64,000 nucleotides of DNA from contig CM042151.1 in NCBI GenBank assembly GCA_023376005.1, positions 77,419,510-77,483,509 on the forward strand, read 5' to 3'. Shown in pieces: positions 1 through 10,330 of the stretch (positions are counted from its first letter, which is position 1; each line of letters begins with the position of its first letter). The notes under the pieces are model-generated. The model saw only the letters and a list, made by a program, of their open reading frames with translations, had not been told where the DNA came from and did no database searches. The DNA comes from Doryteuthis pealeii. Taxonomy: Eukaryota > Mollusca > Cephalopoda > Myopsida > Loliginidae. Position numbers and translations under genes: made by a program.

Positions 1-104
1 GGAACCTTAGTGAATATGAAAGTGTGTTATATTATTTGGTAATATTCATTTTCTCATATTTACAGGGGTTTTTTTTTCAAGCATAATTATTCTATTCCGA
101 TATG

Positions 105-310
105 TACATATTGGTCCGAAAGTCTTGTCACCCTTACAAATTTCTAGAGGTGAAATAATTACATAATACAATCCCAAATTCTATAATATAATTTAATTTT
201 CAGATTTTTTTTTATAGATATAACTAACTTATATATTATATTATTCAAACTAAAGTTAATGAAAGTTAAAACAATATGTAGAGGTGTCAAGACTTTCGGA
301 CCAACCTGTA
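105..310. mobile_element. MITE with mariner-like inverted termini
   Basis: The ends form terminal inverted repeats. The left arm (about 105-133) contains TTGGTCCGAAAGTCTTG, and the right arm (about 283-310) contains its complement CAAGACTTTCGGACCAA. Outermost bases on both sides read TA, as expected for a Tc1/mariner target. The roughly 150-bp interior is AT-rich with no coding capacity, so this is a non-autonomous element mobilised in trans. Family assignment to mariner rests on termini and TA flanks only. Confidence 0.75.
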
Positions 311-729
311 TATACAGTTGTATTATACATTTTTTTTTTTTTTTTTGGTGCTGAAAATGAAACGATGTAATTTCTTTAAAGTGAAAGGGGAAATTACGTC
401 AAAATGGATTATGAAAAAAATCTCCGTTCTTAAGCAAACAGAGGCATGCGTGCCAGAGTAAGTAAAACTTAAAATTTTTCATACTTTTGCTCACCCTGTC
501 AGCGAGACTTAGAATACACAGACTCTAACCTCTACATGTGCATCCACCCCACTAAAATGGTGTTCTGGGTATGTTACTAAACTGTGTAAAATTCTGGTCA
601 GTGCAGAGTAACCATTCATTGTATCCGCAAATAGTTACATTACTTATTTGAAAATATTTACTGATGCTATTTACTAAGCTTGGCCTGCATGTCACACAGG
701 CCTCAGTTTGCTTACAGTACCGGTTGTTG
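311..729. other. AT-rich stretch with an imperfect inverted repeat, no gene seen
   Basis: No gene is recognised. The segment TAAGCAAACAGAGGC at 431-445 recurs in inverted, imperfect form at about 701-715, close to the 5S-like remnant that follows. It may mark a small decayed element. A poly-T run lies at 331-346. Confidence 0.3.
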
Positions 730-790
730 CTTAAGTGGTCATCCATATAAGTATTAAACATGCTAATCACTGCTACCCCAGTTGAAATCC
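730..790 (-). repeat. 5S rRNA-like SINE remnant
   Basis: On the minus strand the block resembles the internal promoter part of 5S rRNA: GCAGTGATTAGCATG, then TTTAATACTTATATGG, then ATGACC. The same order is clearer in the better copy at 30903-31009. The match is short and diverged, so this is a remnant, not an rRNA gene. Confidence 0.45.
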
Positions 791-964
791 TGAACAATGC
801 TCTTTGTATTTTACATAACATTAATACTTTTTATCTGGATGAATATGTAAGATGATGAGAAGCGATCCACAATTCAGTAAATACATTTACATCTGAATAA
901 ATCCGCTAAATGTTGAGAATAAACCACAACTATGAATATCCATATATTCTGCTGAAATTAAAAT

Positions 965-1440
965 TCATTCACTTACAGCTGAATCATTTTGGTTAAACGG
1001 ACACTTAGTTCCAAACGTGTTCACCAAAATATTTAACAAACTGAGAAAGACAACCAGGATGATAGTTTCACTGGATACCTGAGTTAAAATACAAAAATAA
1101 TTAAAATATTTTAAAATTATTGTCTTCGTATTGGATGTTGCTAGTAATATGAAATGTCGTTTAAAAACGAAATCATATGATCGGAGAGAAAAATCATTTT
1201 CCTCAGACATGTTCTCACATATTACATTTGAATGTCTCGTCTTTTTAGTGTGTGCGCTGATGATATCGTAAAAACTCTTCTTAAAGAAAACCTTTTTACA
1301 TATATTGCATTTATATCTTTTCTCTTCCATATGTGTGTGGAGATGACATTTAATATAATATCAGAGAAAAATTGTCACATAAAACGCATTCGAATTTCCT
1401 AGGATTTTGATGTGTGCGCGTATGATATGTGAAATATCGA
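965..1440 (-). pseudogene. C2H2 zinc-finger C-terminal remnant (copy A)
   Basis: The minus strand encodes a partial finger, YKCNICKKVFFKKSFYDI, with both cysteines but a broken His half (IISAHTKK in place of YHLRTH). About 100 bp upstream on that strand is a second decayed finger that aligns with the KFECLICDKSFSL finger of copies B and C. Order and spacing match the last two or three fingers of those copies at 15.72-16.05 kb and 31.82-32.05 kb. The open frame continues about 75 codons past the finger into unrelated AT-rich sequence. This is the detached 3' end of copy A. It is now separated from the other fingers by repeat-derived DNA and cannot act as a DNA-binding protein by itself. Confidence 0.7.
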
Positions 1441-2195
1441 TGCCATCTTACAGACAATAGACAACTAAGTACACACACAAACCAAAGTTTAATCTTATAT
1501 GCTCTATTTATAATCTATATTTTACACGTTGATCAAAATCTATAAATCAATTAAAATCGCGTATTACATCACCATTTGCAATTTCTTTGATAAAGCTGTC
1601 ATTTACAAAAACATTTTATTTTAATTAAAAAATGTCACTTTTTTAAAAGTAAATACGACTGTGTCTCCAAAATAAAAGCAAAAATAAAAAATCAGAACAT
1701 TTAGATGTTCTTTTTTTTGTAAAAAGACGTAATCTTTTTATATTAAAATTAAAAATATTTACATTTACTTGTCGATGAAAAAATCTCAGGGAGCAGTAAA
1801 ATATGTTTTTATATTCCGTTACTTATTCTAAAAAATCTTTTGAATCAAAATGAAAATCCCCCCCCCCCAAAAAAAAGGGATTTTAAAAGGAGCTGTAAAA
1901 TATTTACATTTACACGTCGATAAAAAAAAAACAGGGGTGCTGTAAAATATCACCTTCGAATCGCTATACGGTCCATAACTAGCACGGGTCACTTTTTCAG
2001 CAGGTGCCGTTAGCGTATTTTAGGGCAGGGGCCAGGACGACAGTACCCAAAAATACACCAAGAATTTACTGAAATTATTTCTATCCTTATATGGAATCTG
2101 TGTACAAATTAAAAGATTGGTTGATTGATTGATTGGTTTGATTTTACGGCATGTCAACCCTTGTTGGGTCATTTTATGCCAAAGACGTTTTTGTT
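1441..2195. repeat. Duplicated AT-rich segment, second copy at 23.5-24.3 kb, ending in a SINE tail
   Basis: This stretch aligns over its length with 23549-24330, sharing for example AGACAACTAAGTACA, AGTTTAATCTTATATGC and CGAATCGCTATACGGT. Its last 60 bases contain the tail TTTTACGGCATGTCAACCC and GGGTCATTTTATGCCAAAGA, also present at 24.25-24.33 kb and, diverged, at 30.83-30.88 kb. It has no coding potential. It includes C and A homopolymers near 1860. Confidence 0.7.
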
Positions 2196-2720
2196 TTCAA
2201 ATTTTATGAAACCATCGATAGTATTCAATTTTTATTTAAAGACAATGCTTTGTTAAATGAAGAACTCATTTTACAGGATATATTTCATTCTTTCTTATTT
2301 CTCCCAGTTTCGTGATGGAGGTTTTCTTTGTGTTCTTTCTTATTCTTCTTAATCGTAAGACGGGTAGAAAAACAGAGGAAATCACCAATTGTGAACGAAA
2401 AGACCAAAAGGACATCATTTTAAATGGAATGAATTTATTCCATCACATTTCCCGTTGAATATTTTAAGCAAAGTGTAAAAATATGATTTTAGTCTGACAA
2501 ACAATTCGTAAATTTATTTAGATCTTTAAAATCACATATACAATAATCGATATATACGATGTAATTCATGTTTACAACTTTATCACACGATTTTAAAAAT
2601 ATATAATTTTTAATCATATCGTTAATTAATTTTCCTCTATATTTTATCTTAATTTAGTTTCAAGAAAACTGTAAAAATATTTCAAGAAACCACACTTAAA
2701 ATTGTACATTTCAAACATAA

Positions 2721-2947
2721 GTAAAATCGTCGGCTTGGCCTAATGTCGGTATGAGCCATATATTGAGGGAGTCTATCCCCTTTTTCACTATCATTAGACC
2801 ACGGAGATTGTTTTGGCGTCTGAGGTGGGGTGCCACACTTACCATCGGCTCCTCACTTTACCGCACAGATCCATGTGCTATTCATACGGTGAGTTGTTGT
2901 GGGTCCGTTTCCTAACCGGACGCACTACCGACTGAGCTAAGCCGGCC
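2721..2947 (-). mobile_element. tRNA-derived SINE (shared with copy B)
   Basis: The 3' edge on the plus strand reads as the complement of a tRNA head: the minus strand has GGCCGGCTTAGCTCAGTCGG (A box) followed by a degenerate B box. The body, with GGGATAGACTCCCTC and CCAAGCCGACG toward its 3' end, recurs in six other copies in the window. This insertion is also at 13062-13273, so it predates the A/B duplication. The B box is damaged by a local change, so it is probably inactive. Confidence 0.85.
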
Positions 2948-3189
2948 ATTATTCATATATTTTTTTCTTTATAAACTATGATTGATGCTCCTGATGCGGA
3001 TCCAAATTCCATGATCAATTTAGTTGTGTCGATTAAGAAAGACTCAAGAAAATTATCATTTTTTATCAAATTATCTTTTTAGAGATTTAGTCACTTTTCT
3101 ATGTAGAGAAGAACATTTTTATTCAATTTTTGGGCTGTATTCGTTATATAAATTCTGATGTTCATGAGTTTTAATCAAGATCAAGAAAC

Positions 3190-3428
3190 GACAAGTCTCT
3201 GAAAGTAGAAGACTATGTCCTATACCTCAGTAGCAATATCTCATCGACTGAAAGCGATGTTAACATGTGAATAGATAATGCATGGACTGTAGTTAAGGGA
3301 TTATTAATCATATGGACATGATCTCTCTGATAAAACAAAATGGGAATTCTTCCAATCTGTAACCTCATCAGTACTACTGTATGGTTGTACAACTTGAAAT
3401 TTAACAAAACGCGTGGGAAAAAAAGCAA
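3190..3428 (+). mobile_element. Non-LTR retrotransposon ORF2 fragment, 3' part cut off
   Basis: Translation of the plus strand gives NISSTESDVNM, then DNAWTVVKGLLIIWT, then (after a frameshift) WEFFQSVTSSVLLYGCTT. This order is characteristic of the region downstream of the reverse transcriptase core in APE-type LINEs. Stops and frameshifts make it dead. The longer version of the same copy is at 13500-14085. Here it is truncated at the junction with finger sequence. Confidence 0.75.
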
Positions 3429-3775
3429 TGGTTTCTTTCCAGTATGCAAATGCGTATGGACTGTTAACTGATTTTTATGAACAAATGATTTGTTACATAT
3501 ATCACATTTGAACGGCTTTTCTCCTGAATGTAAGCGCATATGAACTGTTAAATTGCTTTTGTCGGAAAAACATTGGTTACATTTATCGCATTTGTACGGT
3601 TTCTCTCCCGTATGTGTGCGCTCGTGTGTTTTTAAATGTTTTTTCTGAGAAAAGCACTGGTCACATTTATCGCAATTGTATGGTTTCCCTCCTGTATGTT
3701 TGCGCTTATGTGTTGTTAAATTGCTTTTATGAGAAAAGCATTGGTTACATATATCGCATTTGTATGGGTTTTCTC
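3429..3775 (-). pseudogene. C2H2 zinc-finger block, four fingers (copy A, part 1)
   Basis: The minus strand encodes four consecutive C2H2 fingers joined by HTGEKP-type linkers. Finger cores are CFSHKSNLTTH, CFSQKKHLKTH, CFSDKSNLTVH and SFVHKNQLTVH, each with CxxC before and HxxxH after. Family knowledge says such arrays bind DNA in the nucleus. The open frame spans 3213-3827, but its first 16 or so residues come from the A-rich 3' tail of the inserted LINE and its last 70 from antisense LINE sequence. Both ends of this 'protein' are therefore accidental. Fingers upstream lie beyond the insertion at 6208-6540, and downstream fingers were lost in the deletion at 3428/3429. One linker reads HTGGKP. 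I treat it as part of a broken gene. Confidence 0.8.
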
Positions 3776-3849
3776 TTTTTTTCTCTCTTTTTTGTTTCAT
3801 TTTCTTATTAGTTTTTTTAGAAGTCAAGGGGCCCCTGTCCTGGGGCTAA

Positions 3850-4200
3850 CACTTGATTCCTTTACAAATAGTACTTGTATCCTAATGATCTTTTTAGGAT
3901 GGAGCATGTTCCTTTGATGGCTGCTATTTGCACTTCACAGCAGCTTGGCTTCCCTGGTATTGTTTCTAGGTATTTTTTTAGATTTTGTTTCACCAGTCCA
4001 GTTGCCCCAACCACAACGGGTATGATGTCAATTTCTTTCAATGACCAAGTTGTTTTTAGGTCATTCTTGAGGTCCTGGTATTTTGTTATCTTTTCTCGTT
4101 CCGCTCTATTTAGGCCATAGTCATTTGGGACAGCTACATCAATAATAAGAGCAGTTTTTTTTCGTTTATCTCAGATGACAATGTCTGGTTTAATGGCTTT
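3850..4200 (-). pseudogene. Restriction-like endonuclease domain of the LINE
   Basis: The minus strand encodes KPDIVI, a stop, DKRKKTALIIDVAVPNDYG, then NRAEREKITKYQDLK and DIIPVVVGATG. The PD...D...K-type core followed by IDVAVPND is the signature of the restriction-like endonuclease at the C-terminus of R2/R4/Dong LINEs. This enzyme nicks the target DNA for target-primed reverse transcription. A frameshift in an A-run near 4193 separates it from the preceding frame, and a TGA lies inside the motif. The encoded enzyme is therefore broken. Confidence 0.8.
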
Positions 4201-5314
4201 TTTCTGTTATATATCTGCCTGTCTGGATTATTTTGTCATAGAACACAGTCACCTTTCCATTTGATGTTATTGGTGGAGGCTCATGTTCCCAGATGTACTG
4301 TGTTCTCTCAAGCTGCATTTCTCCACAGATTTTCCAGTGGAGGTATTTGCATACTTTGTTATGGCGGGCAGTGTAGTGGCCATCTGCCAAAAGGATCTGG
4401 CAACCAGACATTAGATGACTTGGACTTTCAATGGCTGAGTGGCAGAATCTGCATTGGTCATTTTGTTGTATTCCAATCATTTTCTTGAATCCATTTGTGA
4501 GTAGGCCCTGGTCTTGTCCAGCTGTGATGATTCGTTCCTCATCAAATGGTAGCTTGCCATGTTTGAGCCATTGCAGTGAAGCTTCCTTGTCTATGTATTT
4601 CTGGTTTAATTCTTCCATAAATTTTCCTGCTCTCTTATTTTGTCGCCATCCTTCTTTCCTGGTCTCCATTTCCCGCTTTGAATATTCCTCCCTCATCTTT
4701 CTTGCAATTAGGGTTGCCGGGTAGTCATTATTCTCTGTAGTGTTCTTTAATTGGCCCCCATTGAAGTTTTCTGCGAGTTTAGTATTTGATGTCTGTTGTG
4801 ATAGACATTCGTTTTGGTGGTCCTTTACTAATGAGGTTGTTTTGTCCCTTGAGCTTTTGATATACTGTCCCATGCTTAATATTGTGGCTCGGTATGCATG
4901 GTTGATTTCTATGAGACCTAAACCGCCCTCTCTTCTTGGTAGGTATATCCTGTCCATGCACTGATGTCGGTAGGTAACCTTATATAGGGTTAGCATTTTC
5001 CTAGTTTTGGTATCAAGCCTATTGATGTAGCATTGTGGCCAGTCAATAATACCAAAACCATAGGAAATGACAGGTATTGCAAGTTGGTTGATGGCAGTTA
5101 TTTTGTTTTTTGGTGTTAACCCCGATTTGAGGATCTTTTTAAGGCGGCTTATATATTCCTTTTCTGCCTTTTCTCTCATTCGCCCATGTTCAACCATTAC
5201 ATTTTCTTCTATGCCAAGGTATTTGTAGGCAACATCCTCTCCCAAGTCTTCGATATAGCCATTGTCCAGCTTAAGATGTTCTGCTGTCACTTTTTTGCCT
5301 TTTTTATAGTGCAT
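4190..5314 (-). pseudogene. LINE ORF, reverse transcriptase thumb to CCHC knuckle
   Basis: This 374-codon minus-strand open frame continues the reverse transcriptase. It carries YKYLGIEE and GLTPKNKITAINQLAIPVISYG, then the segment RIYLPRREGGLGLIEINHAY typical of the RT thumb of R2/R4-type LINEs. Near residue 285 is a CCHC knuckle, CRFC-x7-H-x4-C. The endonuclease follows after a frameshift. It overlaps the upstream reverse transcriptase frame by 28 bases in another phase, so an indel near 5300 has split one original ORF. As part of a retrotransposon it would act on its own RNA and genomic DNA; here it is inactive. Confidence 0.8.
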
Positions 5315-6110
5315 TTAGCACACTTTTCATATCCAAACTCCATGCATATATCTTCTGTGAAATTTTTAACCGTTTCTATCAGAGGGACAAGTTGTTTTTC
5401 TGATTCTGCATAGAGTTTGAGGTCGTCCATAAAAAGTAGATGGTTCACTTTTTTATTTTCATCTTTCTTTCTTCCTTTACTGAGGTTGTATCCAGCTTTG
5501 CAGCATTTAAGGACTTTGCTAAGTGGGTCTATAGTGAGGCAGAAAAGAAGAGGTGATAGACTATCTCCCTGAAAAATACCTCGTTGGATTCTAATGTTTG
5601 GGGTTTGTATTTTTCCTTCCAAGTGATTTAATGTTATTGTTGTTTGCCATCTGGCCATTTGTTTCTGGAGAAATAATCTTATGTCTTCATGGACATTGTA
5701 TAGTTCCAGACATCGGAGTATCCAGGAGTGGGGCACACTGTCAAAAGCTTTTTTATAATCGATCCACGCCATCGATAAGTTTCTTTGCCTTTTTCGGCAA
5801 TCCTCTAGAATGGTCTTGTTTACTAGTAGCTGGTCCTTTGTACCAAGTTTTTTTCTAGCACACCCTTTCTGTTCACCCTCGAGGTAATCGCCTTCAGCTA
5901 GGTGATTATATGTTGCGTCAGCGATTATCCCGTCAGCCACTTGTATGTTGTTGTAAGACAGCAGATCGGTCTATATTTATTGGCAAGATGGGTCTCTTGG
6001 CTTTTTGGTAGGAGGGATGTATTACCAATAGTGAGCCATTCAGGTGGCTCTTCTTCACCCTTAAGGATTCTCGTGAATGCCTTGGCATAGTGTTCGTGGA
6101 GTACTGTCAA
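5287..6110 (-). pseudogene. LINE reverse transcriptase core
   Basis: The minus strand encodes an RT core in two pieces. The first (5925-6110) has PEWLTIGNTSLLPKS and [15 protein letters not shown], which are RT blocks 1-2. The second (5287-5940) has [19 protein letters not shown] (block A, catalytic Asp in the WIDYKKAFD motif), [16 protein letters not shown] (block B) and [11 protein letters not shown] (block C, the catalytic aspartate pair). A frameshift lies between the pieces near 5930, and another near 5300. The element is truncated before the start of its ORF. All catalytic blocks are still legible, which suggests insertion was fairly recent. Confidence 0.88.
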
Positions 6111-6201
6111 CTTTTTTAACCAGAAATTTGGTATATTGTCAATTCCTGGGCTTTTAAAGTTGCAGAAATGAGCTACTTTTTAAAGTTGCAGAAATGAGCT
6201 A

Positions 6202-6540
<339 letters not shown>

Positions 6541-7500
6541 TTCCCACTATGTTTGTGAATATAACAATTCCTTGTATTTTTGAATTGTTATTATGTCCTG
6601 TAATTCTAAACCAGTTTCGTTGGTTTTTAATTCACTTCCTTATTTCTTATTTTAATAATTCACTTTTCAAGTATAAACTGGGATGCCGTCACATAGTCTA
6701 AATTAAGACGCCGACGTTAGTCAACAAATTAAAATTTTTCTTCCTCATATTTGAAGATCAACAAAAGCAGCAGAAGAGAAACACAGATTTAACCCACCTC
6801 TCTCTCATTGCCTACAGATAGTAGCAACGTTGGTGGGAGAATAAATGCGTGTCCCCAAACTCAATGGAAAATATTTTTGATCAAATTGGTACAATGTACG
6901 ATTGTCGGTCATTTTTTAATTTCACAATATTTTAAGAAAATTTTTTGGATTTAATCGAAGATAGTTTTTTTTTTAAAAGAAACTTTTGTAATTTTAGATA
7001 TTGATGATGAATCGAGTGGGGTTTCCTGTGGTTTTTGACTTTGGGAATATTTATAAAGAAAACTTTTGAATTTAATTGAGGAATAATTTTTCAAAAAGGA
7101 AACTTTTAAATTTTAGATATGAATAATTGATTTTGTGTTTTTCATTTTTGCTAGTAATCAGTAACAGTTCGGTTTTTGAAATTTTTTGTCCGAAAATTTT
7201 AAGGTAATTTAAGTTAATCAAAGAGTTGGTCGTAGAAGTAATGGAAATTGTTTCGAAATTTGAATGATAAATTTTTGTAGTATTGAGCCTTGCTGTATTT
7301 TGTTGTATTGGGGACTAACCTCACGCCTGGCTATCTGGAGATTTTGTTGCCCAAATTGTGTTAGGGATCTGTGGGTATATGGTAAAGAAAGTGGCCCTAA
7401 AAGAAAGGCTCACCATCTCACTAATAAGAGACGTGATGTTACAGTCCCACGGTTAATTGAGTGTATTCGGTGGTCTGTAGGGTGGTAATCCCCGTTAAAG
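6541..7500. other. AT-rich upstream flank of copy A, no gene seen
   Basis: From 6541 to about 6665 the flank is nearly identical to 17092-17224 of copy B. It then diverges at AAGTATAAACTGGG. The upstream exon-like block seen in copies B and C is missing here. The remaining 800 bases hold poly-T runs and no feature I can support. Confidence 0.6.
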
Positions 7501-7510
7501 NNNNNNNNNN
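7501..7510. other. Assembly gap, 10 N
   Basis: Ten undetermined bases mark a join of uncertain size. It sits at the left edge of the LTR retroelement, so the start of its 5' LTR may be missing. Confidence 0.99.
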
Positions 7511-8175
7511 CGATTCTGTCAAAACTAATGAAAAGATTTTTTCTTAGATAAGAATCAGCCCGGCGGTTAGAAAGAAAACCTGTCCTTTTGGTTGGGACTA
7601 AAAGTGTTGGATAGTTTGACGGTCAAAAGATAAGGTCAGGCTGGTTTCTCCGGTAAGCTCCTTGTTTGAAGTGGCGGCAGAGAATGGCACTTAGATTGTG
7701 ATGCGGAAGTAAATTGATTGGCTGATTATGACAAAAGAGAGGCGGCGCCCTTGATAAAATGAAAGGTAAAGAGGAGGTAACGAATATCTTTCGCGCTGGC
7801 CGGAAATAAGAATTTCCGATTGAAAAAATTATTTAAACTGAGACGATCTTGACGAGAGAGGAGAATGAAGCGGGCGTCTTGAAGAACGGTAGCTAAGACA
7901 GCTTGAAGTGTGGACGTAAAGATCCGTAGCCGACAGAATAGACTGACTTCAGCCAACATTGCCGCGAATATTATTCCGACCAGAACACATTGAATTGAAG
8001 GTCCATCACTCCCCGTCTTGAGAAGTAATTATTTGTATTCTTATATTTTTGAATATAAATGTTGTTGATTTTTGAAGAAGAAAAAGTGTCGTTATTTCTT
8101 TTTTTGTGTGTAGCCAATCGCCGCCATTAACCTCGGAAATCAGTTTCTATAGCAGATTTCTAGTCCGTTTGAGAT

Positions 8176-8193
8176 CTTAGCACAACGTGGGGC
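8176..8193 (+). other. Primer binding site, tRNA-Lys type
   Basis: The sequence ends CAACGTGGGGC, matching the last eleven bases of the common Lys-tRNA primer binding site and 13 of 18 overall. It lies about 450 bases before the gag-like start, the usual place just inside a 5' LTR. The outer bases (CTTAGCA) have diverged. Confidence 0.6.
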
Positions 8194-8642
8194 ATTCGGC
8201 TAGACTTCCAGTAACTAATAGAGACCCTGCAATCCTTGGTTGATGCAAGAAATCCGATCTTGCCGGCAAATTTCGGAGATCTGTGACCCTTTGGCTCGGG
8301 AGCGACGGACGGTTATATTTGTGCCTTAATGACCCAGGATTTTTCGACCGGACTGTGACACAGAAGAAAAAAAAACAAGAAGAAACCACCCCAGGAACCC
8401 AGACAGCAAGGACGCTGAAACATTGAGACCAGGAACCCAGGAGCTTTGAACGAGACGACAGTTTTTAAAAGAAAAACAAAAACAAAAGAGACTCTAGTCA
8501 ATTTGACTTTAAAAAAAATAATTCTGTGAGAACCAGCAACCAGTAACAGAGGAGGCAAGGATCATTTAAAGGTAGGATACTCTTTTTGGTTTTTCCCTTT
8601 TTCTTTGTTATCATATATCTCTTGCCAGTGTTTTTGAGTATA

Positions 8643-9252
8643 ATGAGTGTGGGCGGGTCTCAAGATAGTTTGAATAGGGGGTGTCAGGAAGCTGATGAGG
8701 GTGAATTAGGAAGAGGAAACCTTCATAGGATATTAGGTGGTATGCGAGGTGCCATTATATAAGGCGATTCTACCAGACTGCAAGACTGGATAGAGTCGAT
8801 AGAAAAAAAGAAATTGATCTATGGACTATCAGATAGAGAATCGGTGCTGTTAGCATTTGAGGCAACAGCGGGACCGGTTTTCGAAATCCATAAGAAGATG
8901 GATTGAAGAAAGTCCCGTTTTGGATGGGAAGCTTAAAGGAAAGTAATAGAAAAGTAGCTAGTGTTCGTACCGAGATAGAGGCAAATAGGAAGTTACTTAG
9001 GCTGAAGCAGGAATCTGGAGAACCCCTTCAGAGTTAGGTAGAGAGAGCGACCGAATTGGCGTTGCTTGCCTACCCGGAGGAGACGGCTCGGGGATGTAAA
9101 GTGATCCAGGCCCAGCTGGTGGATCTATACATAGATGCTTTACAGGACGACGAAGTGAGGAATGAAATACTTCGTGGGAGACGGCCAGGTTGGCCGATTG
9201 CGTTAGAGCTAGCCCGAAGATGGAGAGAGATTCTGGGATCGATCTCGAATTA
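8643..9252 (+). pseudogene. gag-like capsid region of the LTR element
   Basis: A possible start at 8643 gives MSVGGSQDSLNRGC and runs 40 codons to a TAA. The frame continues beyond the stop with RLQDWIESIEKKK and ESVLLAFEATAGPVFE. After a frameshift the segment ERATELALLAYPEET, then DLYIDALQDDEVRNEILRG and ALELARRWREI, follows at 9040-9252. This last part fits the helical retrotransposon gag pattern (a Tyr-Pro-Glu turn, 'F/YIDAL-DDEIR-IL', 'ALELA'). The product would form the particle that packages element RNA. At least one stop and two frameshifts make it nonfunctional. Confidence 0.65.
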
Positions 9253-9672
9253 GAAAAGAGCCAAGCTCAGGAAAGGATTCAGGAAGGAGCGAGAAATATT
9301 TGGGAAAGGAGGGTCCCAGGTCCAAGAGGGGGGCGGAGAATACCCCAGGAAATAAGTTAAAAATTGGGAGGGAGGATACAGATCCGATGCGTAAGACATG
9401 TCAGAGTGTGGCGTGGATTTCATAATCCCCACCGAGACATAACAGGACAGTGTGTTGGACCTGTAAAGGTGAAGGAGACACAGGTTCTATGGAGTGTCCT
9501 CAAAAGAAATAGACAAGAAGACTGGTGGGATAGACGGAATAAGGATAGGCCTAAAGGACTCTCGAGTAGCTAGTCCCAAAGCTGTCCCAAGAATATCAGG
9601 GAAAGGCCTATGGAACAATCAATGTGATAATAAGGAACTAGGGTAGCCCCAACTAGAAAGATAAGCCTCAGA

Positions 9673-9857
9673 TGTTGGAACTGTGTGGACAGCCAGGCCA
9701 TATGGTCTGCCAACTGTCCTCATAGAAAGTGCTGGGTTTGTGATCAATTAGGTCACGTTACAAAAGTCCTGTCAGGCGAATGGGAAGAAAAAACAGGACT
9801 GGGTATAAAGACGAAGTGTTGGAAGTGCTTTCGATTGGGCCACATTAGGAAATACTG
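9673..9857 (+). pseudogene. gag nucleocapsid zinc knuckles
   Basis: Three CCHC-like knuckles can be read. The third is perfect: CWKCFRLGHIRKYC, CX2CX4HX4C. The second is CWVCDQLGHVTKVL, which has lost the final Cys. The first begins CWNC and is frameshifted in its second half. Such knuckles bind element RNA. They lie between the gag-like region and the protease, as expected. Confidence 0.75.
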
Positions 9858-10039
9858 TTTTAGTAGAACAGAAAGAAGGTAAGAGTCGCGAGAGTTGTGA
9901 CTCTGAGGTAGGAAACAGATGACGAAAGATATCTGTTGCCATCCCAATGTCTGGAAAGATACAGGGCTGGAAGAAACGTAAGTCAGAAGGAAAGGCTCAG
10001 GTATTCTCCGCTATTAACTGGGGAGAAACAACTGACCTG

Positions 10040-10330
10040 TAGAGTTAGAGTAGGAAAAATTAAAGTAGAAGCTTTAATTGACTCTGGGGCGGTCTCGTGT
10101 CATTGATCAGTAGGGTCGTTTTATGATCGCCTGAAGACCCGGAAGGAATTAGGGAACAGACCTAAGTATTAGTCAGGCTAGTGGTGAAGATTTGACAGTA
10201 TTAGGTATGACATGGCTACCATTGAGGGTAGGTGGATGGAAAAGAACCACAAGCTTTATGTAGTGCCTGGTTTGCACACGAGCTAATTTTAGGGAGAGAC
10301 TGCCTAGGACGAAATAGGGCACAGATTGAG
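10040..10330 (+). pseudogene. Retropepsin-like aspartic protease
   Basis: The segment VGKIKVEALIDSGAVSC at about 10048-10098 holds the catalytic DSGA of a retroviral-type aspartic protease. About 65 codons later HELILGRDCLGRNRAQIE (10280-10331) resembles the C-terminal 'ILGxDfL' strand of the same fold. A stop and a frameshift lie between. The enzyme would process the element polyprotein; here it is broken. Confidence 0.7.

Larger units (their letters stand above)
2205..3428. repeat. Segmental duplication, copy A of the zinc-finger flank
   Basis: The sequence is nearly identical to 12458-13753, base for base over most of its length with a few small indels. A third, more diverged copy is at 27.02-27.94 kb. 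It carries a tRNA-derived SINE and a LINE fragment at the same places as copy B. The duplication ends abruptly at 3428, where zinc-finger sequence begins. In copy B the same LINE instead continues to about 14085. Confidence 0.9.
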
